Source: Rhodococcus pseudokoreensis
Lineage (GTDB): Bacteria; Actinomycetota; Actinomycetes; Mycobacteriales; Mycobacteriaceae
Direction: 5' to 3'
DNA length: 64,000 nucleotides
Assembly: GCF_017068395.1 (NCBI RefSeq)
Contig: NZ_CP070619.1
Coordinates: 7,936,001-8,000,000, forward strand
A program made the translations under genes and the position numbers. The notes under the pieces are model-generated. The model had not been told where the DNA came from. It saw only the letters and a list, made by a program, of their open reading frames with translations, and made no database searches. Below, one piece after another: positions 22,824 through 31,463 of this stretch (its first letter is position 1; every line of letters begins with the position of its first letter).

Positions 22824-23264
22824 ATGGCTGGACGGTTCGAAGGCACTGTGGTGATCGATCGCCCCATCGAGGAAGTGTTCGAATACCTCGCCGCCGGGGT
22901 CAACGACCGGGAGTTCAGCCCGCGGGTTCAGGAGATCGTGAAGAAGACGGACGGTCCTCCCGGAGTCGGCACCGTCTTCGTCAGCACCGTCAAGGACGCG
23001 GGAATGACCACGAAGCGGGAGTTCGAGATCACCGAATTCGAGGCGCCGCGGAAGATTCGCTGGGCGGAGCGATCGACGAACTCCGTGACCGCGAAAGAGG
23101 GCGGTTACGACCTCGAACCGTCGGGCGCGGGTACGAAGGTGACGATCTTCAACGTGCTGGAGGGTCACGGAATCGGAAAACTGATCGCACCCCTCGCGCT
23201 GCGGGCGGCCCGCAAGGACGCGCCCGCTTTCGCGCAGCGAATCAAGGCCGCCGCGGAGAAGTGA
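22824..23264 (+). CDS. SRPBCC-family (polyketide cyclase/START-like) protein
   Basis: 146 residues with the START-like pattern: an N-terminal strand GTVVIDRPIEEVFEYLA, a central TKREFEITEFEAPRKIRW segment and a long C-terminal helix. Such proteins bind hydrophobic ligands in a cavity; no catalytic residue can be assigned. GGGAGG lies 8 bases before the ATG. It diverges from the MFS gene and converges on the TetR gene with 6 bases between stops. Ligand unknown. Confidence 0.88.
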   Translation: MAGRFEGTVVIDRPIEEVFEYLAAGVNDREFSPRVQEIVKKTDGPPGVGTVFVSTVKDAGMTTKREFEITEFEAPRKIRWAERSTNSVTAKEGGYDLEPSGAGTKVTIFNVLEGHGIGKLIAPLALRAARKDAPAFAQRIKAAAEK

Positions 23265-23270
23265 CCGGAC

Positions 23271-23906
23271 CTACCGTGCCGGGATGACGAGCGTCAGTAG
23301 CTGATCGACGTTGTCGGCGAGGGCATCCGCCGCCGTGTCGTCGCCCGACAGGTACCTGGCGAGGCTCTGCTGGAACAGTCCGTCGAACACCGCGTACATG
23401 GTGGGCGGGGCGATCGTGATCGTGCGTCCCGCCAGTTCCGCGTAACGGGACACGATGCGCCAGATCATGTTTTCGAGACTCTGGTCGATTGCGGCGACGT
23501 CCGCGCGGAACGACTCCTCGAACAGCGACTGCGAGCGGAGGTCGTACCAGAGGCGATGCATCGAGGCCTCGTCGCGGAGCGAATCCACCAGCACGCGGCC
23601 GAATCCCGCCCTCAACTCCTCGGGCGTCTGCGCCGTGGCAACCACGCCGTCGTAGCGCGTGACGCAGCGCGCCTTGTAGTGCTTTACGCAGTGCGTGATC
23701 AGATCGACCTTGTCGCTGAAGTAGTAGTGCAGAACGCCGTGGGAGAACTCGGAGTTCTGGGCGATCTCCCGGAGGCTGGTGCGGGCGTAGCCGAGTTCCG
23801 AGAGGGTCTGCAACGCGGCCTCGGCGAGTTGATCCCGGCGCTCGGCGAATTTGTCGACCTGGCGGCGCGAGACCCGGTCGGCGTTCTTCTCGGCGACGGG
23901 TGTCAC
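23271..23906 (-). CDS. TetR-family transcriptional regulator
   Basis: 211 residues. The helix-turn-helix is at about 25-70 (ERRDQLAEAALQTLSELGYA then TSLREIAQNSEFSHGVLHYY), followed by a mostly helical ligand domain. The sequence SHGVLHYYFSDKVDLI is typical of BetI-like members. It faces a three-gene cluster across 209 bases that carry three operator copies, so it most likely represses that cluster and itself. Ligand unknown; an acyl-CoA is a guess from the cluster. Confidence 0.93.
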   Translation of the reverse strand: MTPVAEKNADRVSRRQVDKFAERRDQLAEAALQTLSELGYARTSLREIAQNSEFSHGVLHYYFSDKVDLITHCVKHYKARCVTRYDGVVATAQTPEELRAGFGRVLVDSLRDEASMHRLWYDLRSQSLFEESFRADVAAIDQSLENMIWRIVSRYAELAGRTITIAPPTMYAVFDGLFQQSLARYLSGDDTAADALADNVDQLLTLVIPAR

Positions 23907-23967
23907 GGCATTCTTCCTGTTCGGCTCGCGGAGTCCAGCACGGTGAGCATCAGTCTAGCCCGGGTTC

Positions 23968-24027
23968 CTTGACGACTGTGTAACAAATTCTTGACAGTCG
24001 TCAAGAGAATTCTTGACAGTCGTCCAG
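23968..24027. promoter_or_regulatory. three phased operator copies between tetR and the SDR gene
   Basis: Three 16-base copies: CTTGACGACTGTGTAA (23968-23983), CTTGACAGTCGTCAAG (23990-24005, a CTTGAC/GTCAAG palindrome) and CTTGACAGTCGTCCAG (24012-24027). Starts are exactly 22 bases apart, about two helical turns. The first copy matches the palindrome in its left half and runs GACTGT where the others read AGTCGT. The placement between divergent genes fits cooperative binding of the TetR protein. Confidence 0.75.
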
Positions 24028-24115
24028 AGTCGAATACGCTGTGACCCACACCACAATGCGACAGTGACTCGCGACGTGGTTTCCGCGAATCGTCTCGGTG
24101 CGAAGGCAGGTCGGA

Positions 24116-24919
24116 ATGAGCGTGCGTGATCTTGCAGGACGAAAAGCGCTGGTCACCGGGGGTGCGAAGGGGCTGGGGGCCGGAATGGCCGCCGCCCTCG
24201 CCGACGCCGGTGCGGCGGTCGTGATCGGTGACGTCCTCGAGGAGGAGGGGCGCGCGACCGCCGACTCGCTCGGGAAGACCGGTGTCGACACCGGATTCGT
24301 GACCCTCGACGTCACCGACGACGGCAACTGGGAGCGCGCCGTCGCTGCCACCGTGGAGCAACTCGGCGGACTCGACCTCCTCGTCAACAACGCCGGCATC
24401 GAGATCTCGTCACTCGTGGTCGACATCGACCCCGCCGACGTTCGCCGGATGTGCGACGTGAACATCCTCGGTGTCGCGCTCGGCCTGAAGCACGGTCTGC
24501 GCGCGATGCGCCCCGGCGGTGGCGCGGGCGCGGGAGGGTCGATCGTCAACGTCTCGTCGGTCGCCGCGACCATCCCGTTCCCCGGCATCGCCGGCTATTC
24601 CGCCACCAAGTCCGCCGTCGACCGGCTGACCCGGGTCGCGGCGCAGGAGGCGGGAAAACTCGGGTACGGCGTCCGCGTGAACTGCGTGTACCCGGGGCTG
24701 GTCGCCACGGAGATGGGACTCGGACTGGCCGCCGACATGGAGAGGCTCGGACTGTGGCCCAGCGCCGACGCCGCGGTTGCCGACGTGATCGGCCTGACCC
24801 CGCTCGGGCGGCTCGGTGAGGTCGCGGACATCGCCGACACCGTCGTCTTCCTGGCCTCCGACGCCGCCCGCTTCGTCACCGGAATCGGCCTGCCGGTCGA
24901 CGGTGGCATGGGCATGTGA
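24116..24919 (+). CDS. short-chain dehydrogenase/reductase (classical SDR)
   Basis: 267 residues. Cofactor motif TGGAKGLGAGM near 15-25, LLVNNAGIEIS near 90-100, SIVNVSSVA, and catalytic YSATK near 160-164 are all present, so the enzyme should be active. The Asp/acidic pattern after the second strand (VIGDVLEEE) favours NAD. ATG at 24116 is chosen with AGGTCGGA upstream. First gene of the cluster controlled by the divergent TetR protein. Substrate unknown; a hydroxyacyl or steroid-type alcohol is possible. Confidence 0.92.
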   Translation: MSVRDLAGRKALVTGGAKGLGAGMAAALADAGAAVVIGDVLEEEGRATADSLGKTGVDTGFVTLDVTDDGNWERAVAATVEQLGGLDLLVNNAGIEISSLVVDIDPADVRRMCDVNILGVALGLKHGLRAMRPGGGAGAGGSIVNVSSVAATIPFPGIAGYSATKSAVDRLTRVAAQEAGKLGYGVRVNCVYPGLVATEMGLGLAADMERLGLWPSADAAVADVIGLTPLGRLGEVADIADTVVFLASDAARFVTGIGLPVDGGMGM

Positions 24920-24964
24920 CCGACCGCTCCGGCTCTCTCCCCACATTCACCGAAAGGGCACGTC

Positions 24965-26086
24965 ATGACCGACAAGAAACCCGTCATCGTCTACGGAGTC
25001 TCCGGATACACCGGACGACTCGTGTGTGAATACCTGCGCGAGTTCAACATTCCGTTCATCGCCGCGGGGCGGGACAAGAAGCGGATCCAGGAAGTGCTCG
25101 ACCGCATCCCCGGCCTGGACACCGTCGACCACGACGTGGTCGAGGTCGAGCACACCGTCCCAGCGCTGACCGAACTGTTCAGCGGCGCACGCGTGGTCAG
25201 CAACATGGTGGGCCCGTTCATCAAGTACGGTGCCGTCGTCGTCGAGGCGGCCCTCGCCGCGGGATGCCACTACACCGACACGACCGGTGAGCAGGACTGG
25301 GTTCTGGACGTGCAGGCGAAGTTCGGTGACCAGTTCGCGGAGAAGGGACTGCTGCTCTCTCCCGGCGTCGCCCAGATGTACACCACCGGAGAGATCGCCG
25401 CGAACATCGCGCTGGAGACGCCGGGTCTGGACACACTCGACATCCTGGTGTTGTGGAAGGGATTTCCCACGTACGCGTCCACCCAGACGATCTTCACCAT
25501 CCTCAAGGCCGACTGGTACTACCTGGAACAGAACCGGTACGCGAAGTGGGAGCCCGGCAGCACATTCGAGGTCGTCGTTCCGGGACAGCACCAGATGGCA
25601 CTCGCGCTGCCGTGGGGAGGTACCTGCCATCCCGTGTGGTTCAAGGACGATCCGCGGGTGGCCAACGTGAAGGCCGCGGGCGGCGTGTTCGACCGGTCCG
25701 TCATGGAGGGCGTCGTCGCGACGCAGAAGATGGTCGAGGAGCAGATCAAGACCCTGCCCGCGGACCAGCAGGAGGCCGCGCTCGCCGAGATAGCCGGTTC
25801 CGTGCAGGCGGGAATGCCGCCGCGCGAGAACCCGCGCGTCAACACGTCGCTGGACTCCGTGTACGCGTCGGGGCCGCTCGGGCGTGCGCACTGCGTCATC
25901 CACGGCAACTGCAACTACAAGCAGACGGGTCTCTTGCAGGCCTACGCCGCGTACTCCCTGTTGCAGCAGCCGCCGAAGCGGGCGGGACTGGCGTCGGCAT
26001 GCCAGGCGTTCGGTCATCGGGAACTCCTGGGAATCCTGCGCAGTTTCGGTCTCGTGATGGAGCCGGTCGTCACCGTGCAGAGCTGA
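24965..26086 (+). CDS. saccharopine dehydrogenase-like NAD(P)-binding protein
   Basis: 373 residues. The N-terminal Rossmann motif is VIVYGVSGYTGRLVCEYL (about 7-24), followed by IAAGRDKKR, MVGPFIKYGAVVVEAALAAG and YTDTTGEQDW, the pattern of the saccharopine dehydrogenase/trans-enoyl-reductase group. True lysine metabolism is unlikely given the context of an SDR and an acyl-CoA ligase; reduction of an acyl or ketone substrate is inferred. A ribosome site (GAAAGG) precedes the ATG by 6 bases. Confidence 0.85.
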   Translation: MTDKKPVIVYGVSGYTGRLVCEYLREFNIPFIAAGRDKKRIQEVLDRIPGLDTVDHDVVEVEHTVPALTELFSGARVVSNMVGPFIKYGAVVVEAALAAGCHYTDTTGEQDWVLDVQAKFGDQFAEKGLLLSPGVAQMYTTGEIAANIALETPGLDTLDILVLWKGFPTYASTQTIFTILKADWYYLEQNRYAKWEPGSTFEVVVPGQHQMALALPWGGTCHPVWFKDDPRVANVKAAGGVFDRSVMEGVVATQKMVEEQIKTLPADQQEAALAEIAGSVQAGMPPRENPRVNTSLDSVYASGPLGRAHCVIHGNCNYKQTGLLQAYAAYSLLQQPPKRAGLASACQAFGHRELLGILRSFGLVMEPVVTVQS

Positions 26087-26120
26087 CCGTCCCGGCCGCG
26101 ACATTCAGGAGGACCGCACG

Positions 26121-27641
26121 ATGCGCTTGACCGACTACCTCGACAAGGGCGCCTCGCTCGGACCGTCGTCGCCGTGTCTGACGATGGGCGAGCGGACGCT
26201 GTCGTACGCGGACGTCCAGGACCTGAGCCGGCGGGTCGCCGCGGCGCTGGCACGGTCGGGGATCGCCGCCGGCGACAAGGTGGCCGTCCTGTCCGGCAAC
26301 GACCCGACCGCGTTCTCCTGCGTGTTCGGGATCAGCCGAGCGGGGGCAGTGTGGTGCCCGATCAACCCGCGGAACGAGGCCGTGGAGAATCGGGACCTGC
26401 TCGACCTCTTCGACTGTCGCTGCCTGATCTTCCAGAAAGCGTTCGCGCCCTTGGTCGATCGGATCCGGCAGCAGTTGCCGCTGCTCACGACGCTGGTCTG
26501 CCTCGACGGGGAGGAGACGTACGCCGACTCGTTCGAGGCGTGGCTCGGTGCCGAACGCCTCGACACCGAACCCGTCGACGACCTCGCGCTGATCGTCGGC
26601 ACCGGCGGGACGACGGGGCGGCCGAAAGGGGTGATGCTCACCGGCCGGAACATCGAGACGATGTCCGCGCTGACCCTGATGAGTTACCCGTTCGACGGCA
26701 GACCGAAGTACCTCGCCCTCGCGCCGTTGACCCACGCGGCGGGTGTCCTGTGCTTTCCGATCCTCGCCCTCGGCGGGCAGGTGGTCATCATGCCGGCGCC
26801 CGACCTCGGGCAGTTCCTCGCGCACATCGACCGGGACCGCGTGACCCACACGTTCCTCCCACCGACGCTGATCTACATGCTGCTCGACCACGCCGACCTG
26901 GAGACGACGGACCTGAGTTCGCTGCAATGCTTCTGGTACGGCGCGGCGCCGATCTCGCCGACACGGCTGAGCGAGGCGCTGACCCGGATCGGGCCGGTGA
27001 TGGCGCAGTTGTTCGGGCAGAGCGAGGCGCCGATGATGATCGCGACGATGGCGCCGAAAGACCATTTCCTGGCGGACGGCTCGGTGGCGACCGCCCGATT
27101 GAGCTCCGCGGGCCGACCCTCCCCGCTGGTGACGGTCGCGATCATGGACGGGCAGGGGGCGTTGCTGCCTGCCGGGGAGCGGGGCGAAGTGGTCGTGCGC
27201 AGCTCACTCGTCATGACGGGGTACTACAAGAATCCCGTTGCGACGCAGGAGGCGTCGGCGCACGGCTGGCATCACACGGGCGACATCGGGTACCTCGACG
27301 AGGACAACTTCCTGTACATCGTCGACCGCGCCAAGGACATGATCATCACCGGCGGATTCAACGTCTATTCCGTCGAAGTGGAACAGGCGCTCATGGCGTA
27401 CCCGGGCATCCAGGACTGCGGGGTGATCGGGCTCCCCGACGACAAATGGGGCGAACGGGTCGTCGCCGTCGTCCAGGCGCGAGCGGGAACACCGATCGAG
27501 GCCGACGCGCTCACGGCGTTCGTGAAGGCGCGCATCGGCAGCGTGAAGACCCCGAAGGAGATCCTGGTCTGGTCCGATCTGCCTCGTTCCAAACTCGGGA
27601 AGGTCCTCAAGAACGAGATCAAACAGCAGTTGCTCGGCTGA
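26121..27641 (+). CDS. AMP-binding acyl-CoA synthetase
   Basis: 506 residues of the ANL superfamily. The P-loop region LIVGTGGTTGRPKGVMLTG lies near 156-174, the A5-type LFGQSEAP near 297, the GERGEVVVRS, YLDEDNFLYIVDRAKDMIITGG hinge segment near 392-413, and the catalytic Lys in RSKLGKVLKNEI close to the C-terminus. It activates a carboxylic acid as adenylate and transfers it to CoA. Third gene of the TetR-linked cluster, 34 bases after the previous stop with AGGAGG upstream. Confidence 0.93.
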   Translation: MRLTDYLDKGASLGPSSPCLTMGERTLSYADVQDLSRRVAAALARSGIAAGDKVAVLSGNDPTAFSCVFGISRAGAVWCPINPRNEAVENRDLLDLFDCRCLIFQKAFAPLVDRIRQQLPLLTTLVCLDGEETYADSFEAWLGAERLDTEPVDDLALIVGTGGTTGRPKGVMLTGRNIETMSALTLMSYPFDGRPKYLALAPLTHAAGVLCFPILALGGQVVIMPAPDLGQFLAHIDRDRVTHTFLPPTLIYMLLDHADLETTDLSSLQCFWYGAAPISPTRLSEALTRIGPVMAQLFGQSEAPMMIATMAPKDHFLADGSVATARLSSAGRPSPLVTVAIMDGQGALLPAGERGEVVVRSSLVMTGYYKNPVATQEASAHGWHHTGDIGYLDEDNFLYIVDRAKDMIITGGFNVYSVEVEQALMAYPGIQDCGVIGLPDDKWGERVVAVVQARAGTPIEADALTAFVKARIGSVKTPKEILVWSDLPRSKLGKVLKNEIKQQLLG

Positions 27642-27722
27642 CGGCGGCCCTCGACGCGCGGGCCTCGAAACGCGGGGGACGCGGAACGTGGGTTTCGCGG
27701 CGAGTGGCGATACTGTCGGGTG

Positions 27723-28340
27723 ATGGTGAATGGGCACGTACTCAGCAGGGAACGGCTCGCCGACGCGCTGGCACGCTTCGAACCACGGATCGTGGACCCG
27801 ACGAACCGGCGGTCCGCGGCGGTCGTGATCGCCGTGATGAACGACGGCGCGGACGGTCAGGCCGTTCCGCTGACCAGGCGCCCGAGCAAGATGCGCGCGC
27901 ATCCGGGGCAGTTCGCGTTGCCCGGTGGCGGGGTGGATCCGGGGGAGACCGGTGAGGACGCCGCCCGGCGCGAACTGCACGAGGAACTCGGCCTCGACGT
28001 GGGGCCGTCCGCGGTGCTCGGCAGGCTCGACGACTACGTGACCCGTTCCGGGTACGTCATCACGCCTTTCGTCGTGTGGTCGGAGCAGTCGATCACCTCG
28101 CTCGTCCCCAACCACGAGGAAGTGGCAGAAGTGTTCTCGGTGGGCGTCGCCGAGATCGACGCCGAGCCGCGATTCGTGGAGATCCCCGAATCGTCGAAAC
28201 CGGTGATCCAGTGGCCGTTCCGGCGTCACCTCGTGCACGCCCCGACCGGCGCGGTCGTGTACCAGTTCCGGGAGGTCGCACTGCACGACCGGCACACCCG
28301 GATCGACGGTTTCGACCAACCCGTCTTCGCCTGGAGGTAG
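27723..28340 (+). CDS. NUDIX hydrolase, CoA pyrophosphatase type
   Basis: 205 residues. The UPF0035-type motif TRRPSKMRAHPGQFALPGGG leads into the NUDIX box GGVDPGETGEDAARRELHEE near 75-100, which is complete (G-x5-E-x7-REL-x-EE). Such enzymes cut CoA and CoA esters to 4'-phosphopantetheine and 3',5'-ADP. TACTGT at 27711-27716 puts transcription at the ATG of 27723, so the mRNA is probably leaderless; GTG 27720 would be upstream of it. It follows the acyl-CoA ligase but has its own promoter. Confidence 0.9.
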   Translation: MVNGHVLSRERLADALARFEPRIVDPTNRRSAAVVIAVMNDGADGQAVPLTRRPSKMRAHPGQFALPGGGVDPGETGEDAARRELHEELGLDVGPSAVLGRLDDYVTRSGYVITPFVVWSEQSITSLVPNHEEVAEVFSVGVAEIDAEPRFVEIPESSKPVIQWPFRRHLVHAPTGAVVYQFREVALHDRHTRIDGFDQPVFAWR

Positions 28341-28382
28341 GGCGGCCACATCCGCCGGGGAACGCGACTAATCTCACAGTCC

Positions 28383-29441
28383 GTGACCTTCTTCGAGTCT
28401 CTCGCCCGCAAACTCGACCGCACCGGGATCGACCCCGTCGTCTGGCACGCCCCGCCGTCCCCTCCGCTCACGGGAGTGCTCGCTCCCAACGGCGTGCTCG
28501 ACGGCGTGCACCGCTGGGCCCTGCCCACCGGAGAGGGACCGGAGGACGTGGCCGTCGATCACGACGGCCGGGTGGTCACCGGGGGCAACGACGGCCGAAT
28601 CTGGCGGTTCGACAGCCGCGGCGACGCCACCGAACTCGCGAACACGGGCGGCCGGCCGCTCGGGGTCGAGGTCCTCGACGACGGCCGGTACCTGATCTGC
28701 GACGCCGAGCGCGGCGTGCTGAGGGTGGACGAGAAGGGGCGCGTCGACGTGCTCGCCGACACCGCGGCCGGGCGCCCACTCGTGGCGTGCAACAACTCCG
28801 CGGTCGGGCACGACGGCGTCGTGTACTTCACCGACTCCTCCGCGCACTTCACGATCGCCGACCACCGCTACGACCTTCTCGAACACCGGGGGACCGGTCG
28901 GCTGCTGCGTCTCGACCCGCGCACAGGGGAGACCGACCTTCTCGCCGAGGGACTGCAGTTCGCCAACGGCGTGGGCTTGGCCTCGGACGAATCGTTCGTC
29001 CTCGTCGCCGAGACCGGCTCGTACCAGATCTCCCGCGTCGACCTGACCGGACCGTCGCAGGGCCGGACGTCCGTGTGGGCCGAGAATCTGCCCGGCATCC
29101 CGGACAACATGACGTCGCAGACCGACGACGGGCTTTTCTGGGTGGCGCTGTACAGCCCGCGGATGCGGCTGCTGGATCTGCTCGCGCCGTACCCGGCGCT
29201 GCGCATCGTCGCGGCGAACCTGCCCGATGCCGTCCAGCCGAATCCGGTGCACGCGGGCTGGGTGGTCGCACTCGATCGGCATGGCGAGATCGTGCACAGC
29301 CTGCGCGGCGGCAAGGGCAGCTACGCACCCGTCACCGGGGTGCGGGAGCACGACGGGTGGCTGTACCTGGGAAGTCTGACCGCGGACGCCGTCGCGCGGG
29401 TCCCGGTTCCGCCACGACCCGACGTCGCTGCCGGCGAGTGA
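28383..29441 (+). CDS. SMP-30/strictosidine-synthase-like beta-propeller protein
   Basis: 352 residues of six-bladed propeller type: EGPEDVAVDHDGRVVTGGND near 60, PLVACNNSAVGHDGVVYFTD near 130-150, LRLDPRTGETDLLAEGLQFA near 175-195. The metal-coordinating residues of gluconolactonases cannot be assigned with confidence, and the WxENLPGIPDNM segment favours the strictosidine synthase-like branch. TAATCT at 28369-28374 places the transcript start on the GTG, so it is likely leaderless. Substrate unknown. Confidence 0.85.
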   Translation: MTFFESLARKLDRTGIDPVVWHAPPSPPLTGVLAPNGVLDGVHRWALPTGEGPEDVAVDHDGRVVTGGNDGRIWRFDSRGDATELANTGGRPLGVEVLDDGRYLICDAERGVLRVDEKGRVDVLADTAAGRPLVACNNSAVGHDGVVYFTDSSAHFTIADHRYDLLEHRGTGRLLRLDPRTGETDLLAEGLQFANGVGLASDESFVLVAETGSYQISRVDLTGPSQGRTSVWAENLPGIPDNMTSQTDDGLFWVALYSPRMRLLDLLAPYPALRIVAANLPDAVQPNPVHAGWVVALDRHGEIVHSLRGGKGSYAPVTGVREHDGWLYLGSLTADAVARVPVPPRPDVAAGE

Positions 29442-29574
29442 GACGGTCCTGACCTGCTCCGATGGATTCTCCGGGGGAGGATCGACGGACCACCGCCGCG
29501 GTTGTGGAAGAGTGGCGAGAGCGGTGCGACGAGCGCCCGAGAACAGGTCCGCACTCGACGCTGGGGAGATATTG

Positions 29575-30198
29575 GTGAATTCGGTGGACCGGGACACTGT
29601 GCGGTCGGACCGGATCGTGACCGTCCCGAATCTCCTGAGCGTGGTACGCCTGCTCGGAGTGCCGCTCTTCGTGTACCTGCTGCTCGTGACGCACTCCGAC
29701 GGGTGGGCCCTCGCGATCCTCATGATCAGCGGATTCACCGACTGGCTCGACGGCAAGCTGGCCCGGATCCTCGACCAGTCGTCGAAGCTGGGTGCGCTGC
29801 TCGATCCGTTCGTCGATCGCCTCTACGTCGTCACGACACTGGTGACGTTCGTCGTGCGCGGATTCATCCCGTGGTGGGTGGCGGCGATCCTGATCGGCCG
29901 CGACGTCGTTCTCGCGCTGACACTGCTGATCTACCGGCGGCGCGGACTGCCACCCCCCGACGTGATGTACCTCGGCAAGGGGGCCACGTTCCTGCTCATG
30001 TTCGCGCTGCCGATCACCCTCGCGGCGCAGGGTGACTGGAGCATCGCCACGGTGGCGGAACCGCTCGGCGCTGCACTCCTGATCTGGGGCACGGTGCTGT
30101 ACGTGTGGACCGGGCTGCTCTACACCGTCAACGCGCTGACCGTCGCGCGCACCGTTCCCGCGCGAGGATCGGGCGGCGACGAACGCGAGGTCCGCTGA
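29575..30198 (+). CDS. CDP-alcohol phosphatidyltransferase (PgsA-type, Rv1822 family)
   Basis: 207 residues, about five to six membrane helices. The family motif DWLDGKLAR..GALLDPFVD (about 45-70) matches D-x2-D-G-x2-A-R-x8-G-x3-D-x3-D. It joins a CDP-linked lipid to a small alcohol at the membrane; phosphatidylglycerophosphate or cardiolipin synthesis is likely from the position equivalent to pgsA2 (Rv1822). GTG at 29575 is chosen with GGAG 6 bases upstream. It overlaps the next gene by one base (TGATG). Confidence 0.88.
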   Translation: MNSVDRDTVRSDRIVTVPNLLSVVRLLGVPLFVYLLLVTHSDGWALAILMISGFTDWLDGKLARILDQSSKLGALLDPFVDRLYVVTTLVTFVVRGFIPWWVAAILIGRDVVLALTLLIYRRRGLPPPDVMYLGKGATFLLMFALPITLAAQGDWSIATVAEPLGAALLIWGTVLYVWTGLLYTVNALTVARTVPARGSGGDEREVR

Positions 30199-31061
30199 TG
30201 AAACGGACCGAGTCCGGCGTCCGCAGGAATCCGGTGCCGTCCCTGCTGCAGTCTCTGATGAACGATCATCTGGACCCCGGCTACGAGGGCGCGGCCGAGG
30301 ATCGCGAGCACGGACATTCGCGGCAGACACGGGTCGGTCGGCAGGTGTGGATCGCGATCGGCGCACTGCTCGTCGGCCTGGTGCTGTCGGTCGCCTACCG
30401 GCAGGCCACCGAACGCATCCCGGGCACCGAGCAGGTGCGGTCCGAACTCCTGAGCAAGGTGCAGGACGCGGAGGACCGGGCGGGCGCCCTCGCGGCGACC
30501 CGGGACACGTTGACGGCACAGGCGGACGACGCCCGCGCCACCGCGCTGGCCGGCGACGCCCGCGGTGCCGCACTGCTCGACGAGTTACACGGACTCGAGG
30601 GGGACGCCGGGGTCGAGACCGTGCACGGTCCCGGACTGACCGTGACGCTCACCGACCCCGCGGCCAAACCCAACCTGTCCGATTCGTCCCAGCGCAGTGT
30701 CGGGGGGAAGGCGGTCGTGCTCGATCGCGACCTGCAGTCGGTGGTCAATTCGCTGTGGGCGGGCGGCGCCGAGGCCATTGCGGTCGGCGACGTGCGGATC
30801 GGGCCGTCGGTGACGATCCGGCAGGCGGGCGGCGCGATGCTCGTGGACAATCAGCCGGTGTTCTCGCCGTACGTGGTCTCCGCCATCGGCCCGCAGGGGC
30901 CGATGCAGACCGGATTCGTGGTGAGCGACGCCTACCTGCGGATGTCCAGCGTGGCGCAGTTGTACGGCATCGGCTTCGCCGTCGCGGAGGCCGACGATCT
31001 CCACTTGCCTGCCGCCCCGGCGCGGGAAGTGCGGGCAGCCCGGGAAGCAGGAACACGATGA
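30198..31061 (+). CDS. DUF881 membrane-anchored protein (Rv1823 family)
   Basis: 287 residues. One membrane helix at about 53-72 (IAIGALLVGLVLSVAYRQA) is followed by a coiled coil (about 85-135, with ALAATRDTLTAQADDARATA) and a DUF881 domain carrying GPGLTVTLTDP and GGKAVVLDRDLQSVVNSLWA. The topology places the domain outside the membrane. It overlaps the pgsA-like gene by one base and the following small gene by four. Function unknown; the pair of DUF881 proteins around a DUF1290 protein is conserved in many Gram-positives. Confidence 0.88.
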   Translation: MKRTESGVRRNPVPSLLQSLMNDHLDPGYEGAAEDREHGHSRQTRVGRQVWIAIGALLVGLVLSVAYRQATERIPGTEQVRSELLSKVQDAEDRAGALAATRDTLTAQADDARATALAGDARGAALLDELHGLEGDAGVETVHGPGLTVTLTDPAAKPNLSDSSQRSVGGKAVVLDRDLQSVVNSLWAGGAEAIAVGDVRIGPSVTIRQAGGAMLVDNQPVFSPYVVSAIGPQGPMQTGFVVSDAYLRMSSVAQLYGIGFAVAEADDLHLPAAPAREVRAAREAGTR

Positions 31062-31456
31062 CAACGGCGGAGTCGGATGGAGGCGTCACACGAATGAAGG
31101 CAGCACTGAAGGGCGGATCCGCGATCTACGGGGTGCTCGCCCTGATCGTGGGGATCGTGCTGGGAGTGGTGTTCAGCCCGCAAGTGCCCGACGCCGTGCA
31201 GCCCTACCTGCCCATCGCCGTCGTCGCCGCGCTCGACGCGGTGTTCGGCGGATTGCGCGCATACCTCGACGAGATCTTCGACTCGAAGGTGTTCGTCGTC
31301 TCGTTCGTGTTCAACGTCCTCGTGGCGGCGCTGATCGTGTGGCTCGGTGACCAACTCGGTGTCGGAACCCAGCTGTCCACCGCGATCGTCGTCGTGCTCG
31401 GCATCCGCATCTTCGGCAACGCGGCCGCGCTGCGGCGCCGTCTGCTCGGGGCGTGA
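31058..31456 (+). CDS. small basic membrane protein, DUF1290 (Rv1824 family)
   Basis: 132 residues from ATG 31058 (ATGA overlap), or 120 from ATG 31094, which has GGAGG 10 bases upstream and fits the size of Rv1824. Four membrane helices are visible (GVLALIVGIVLGVVF, YLPIAVVAALDAVFGG, KVFVVSFVFNVLVAALIVWLG, TAIVVVLGIRIFGN). It lies between two DUF881 genes, a fixed arrangement suggesting a membrane complex. Function unknown. Confidence 0.88.
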   Translation: MTTAESDGGVTRMKAALKGGSAIYGVLALIVGIVLGVVFSPQVPDAVQPYLPIAVVAALDAVFGGLRAYLDEIFDSKVFVVSFVFNVLVAALIVWLGDQLGVGTQLSTAIVVVLGIRIFGNAAALRRRLLGA

Positions 31457-31463
31457 TCGCGAC

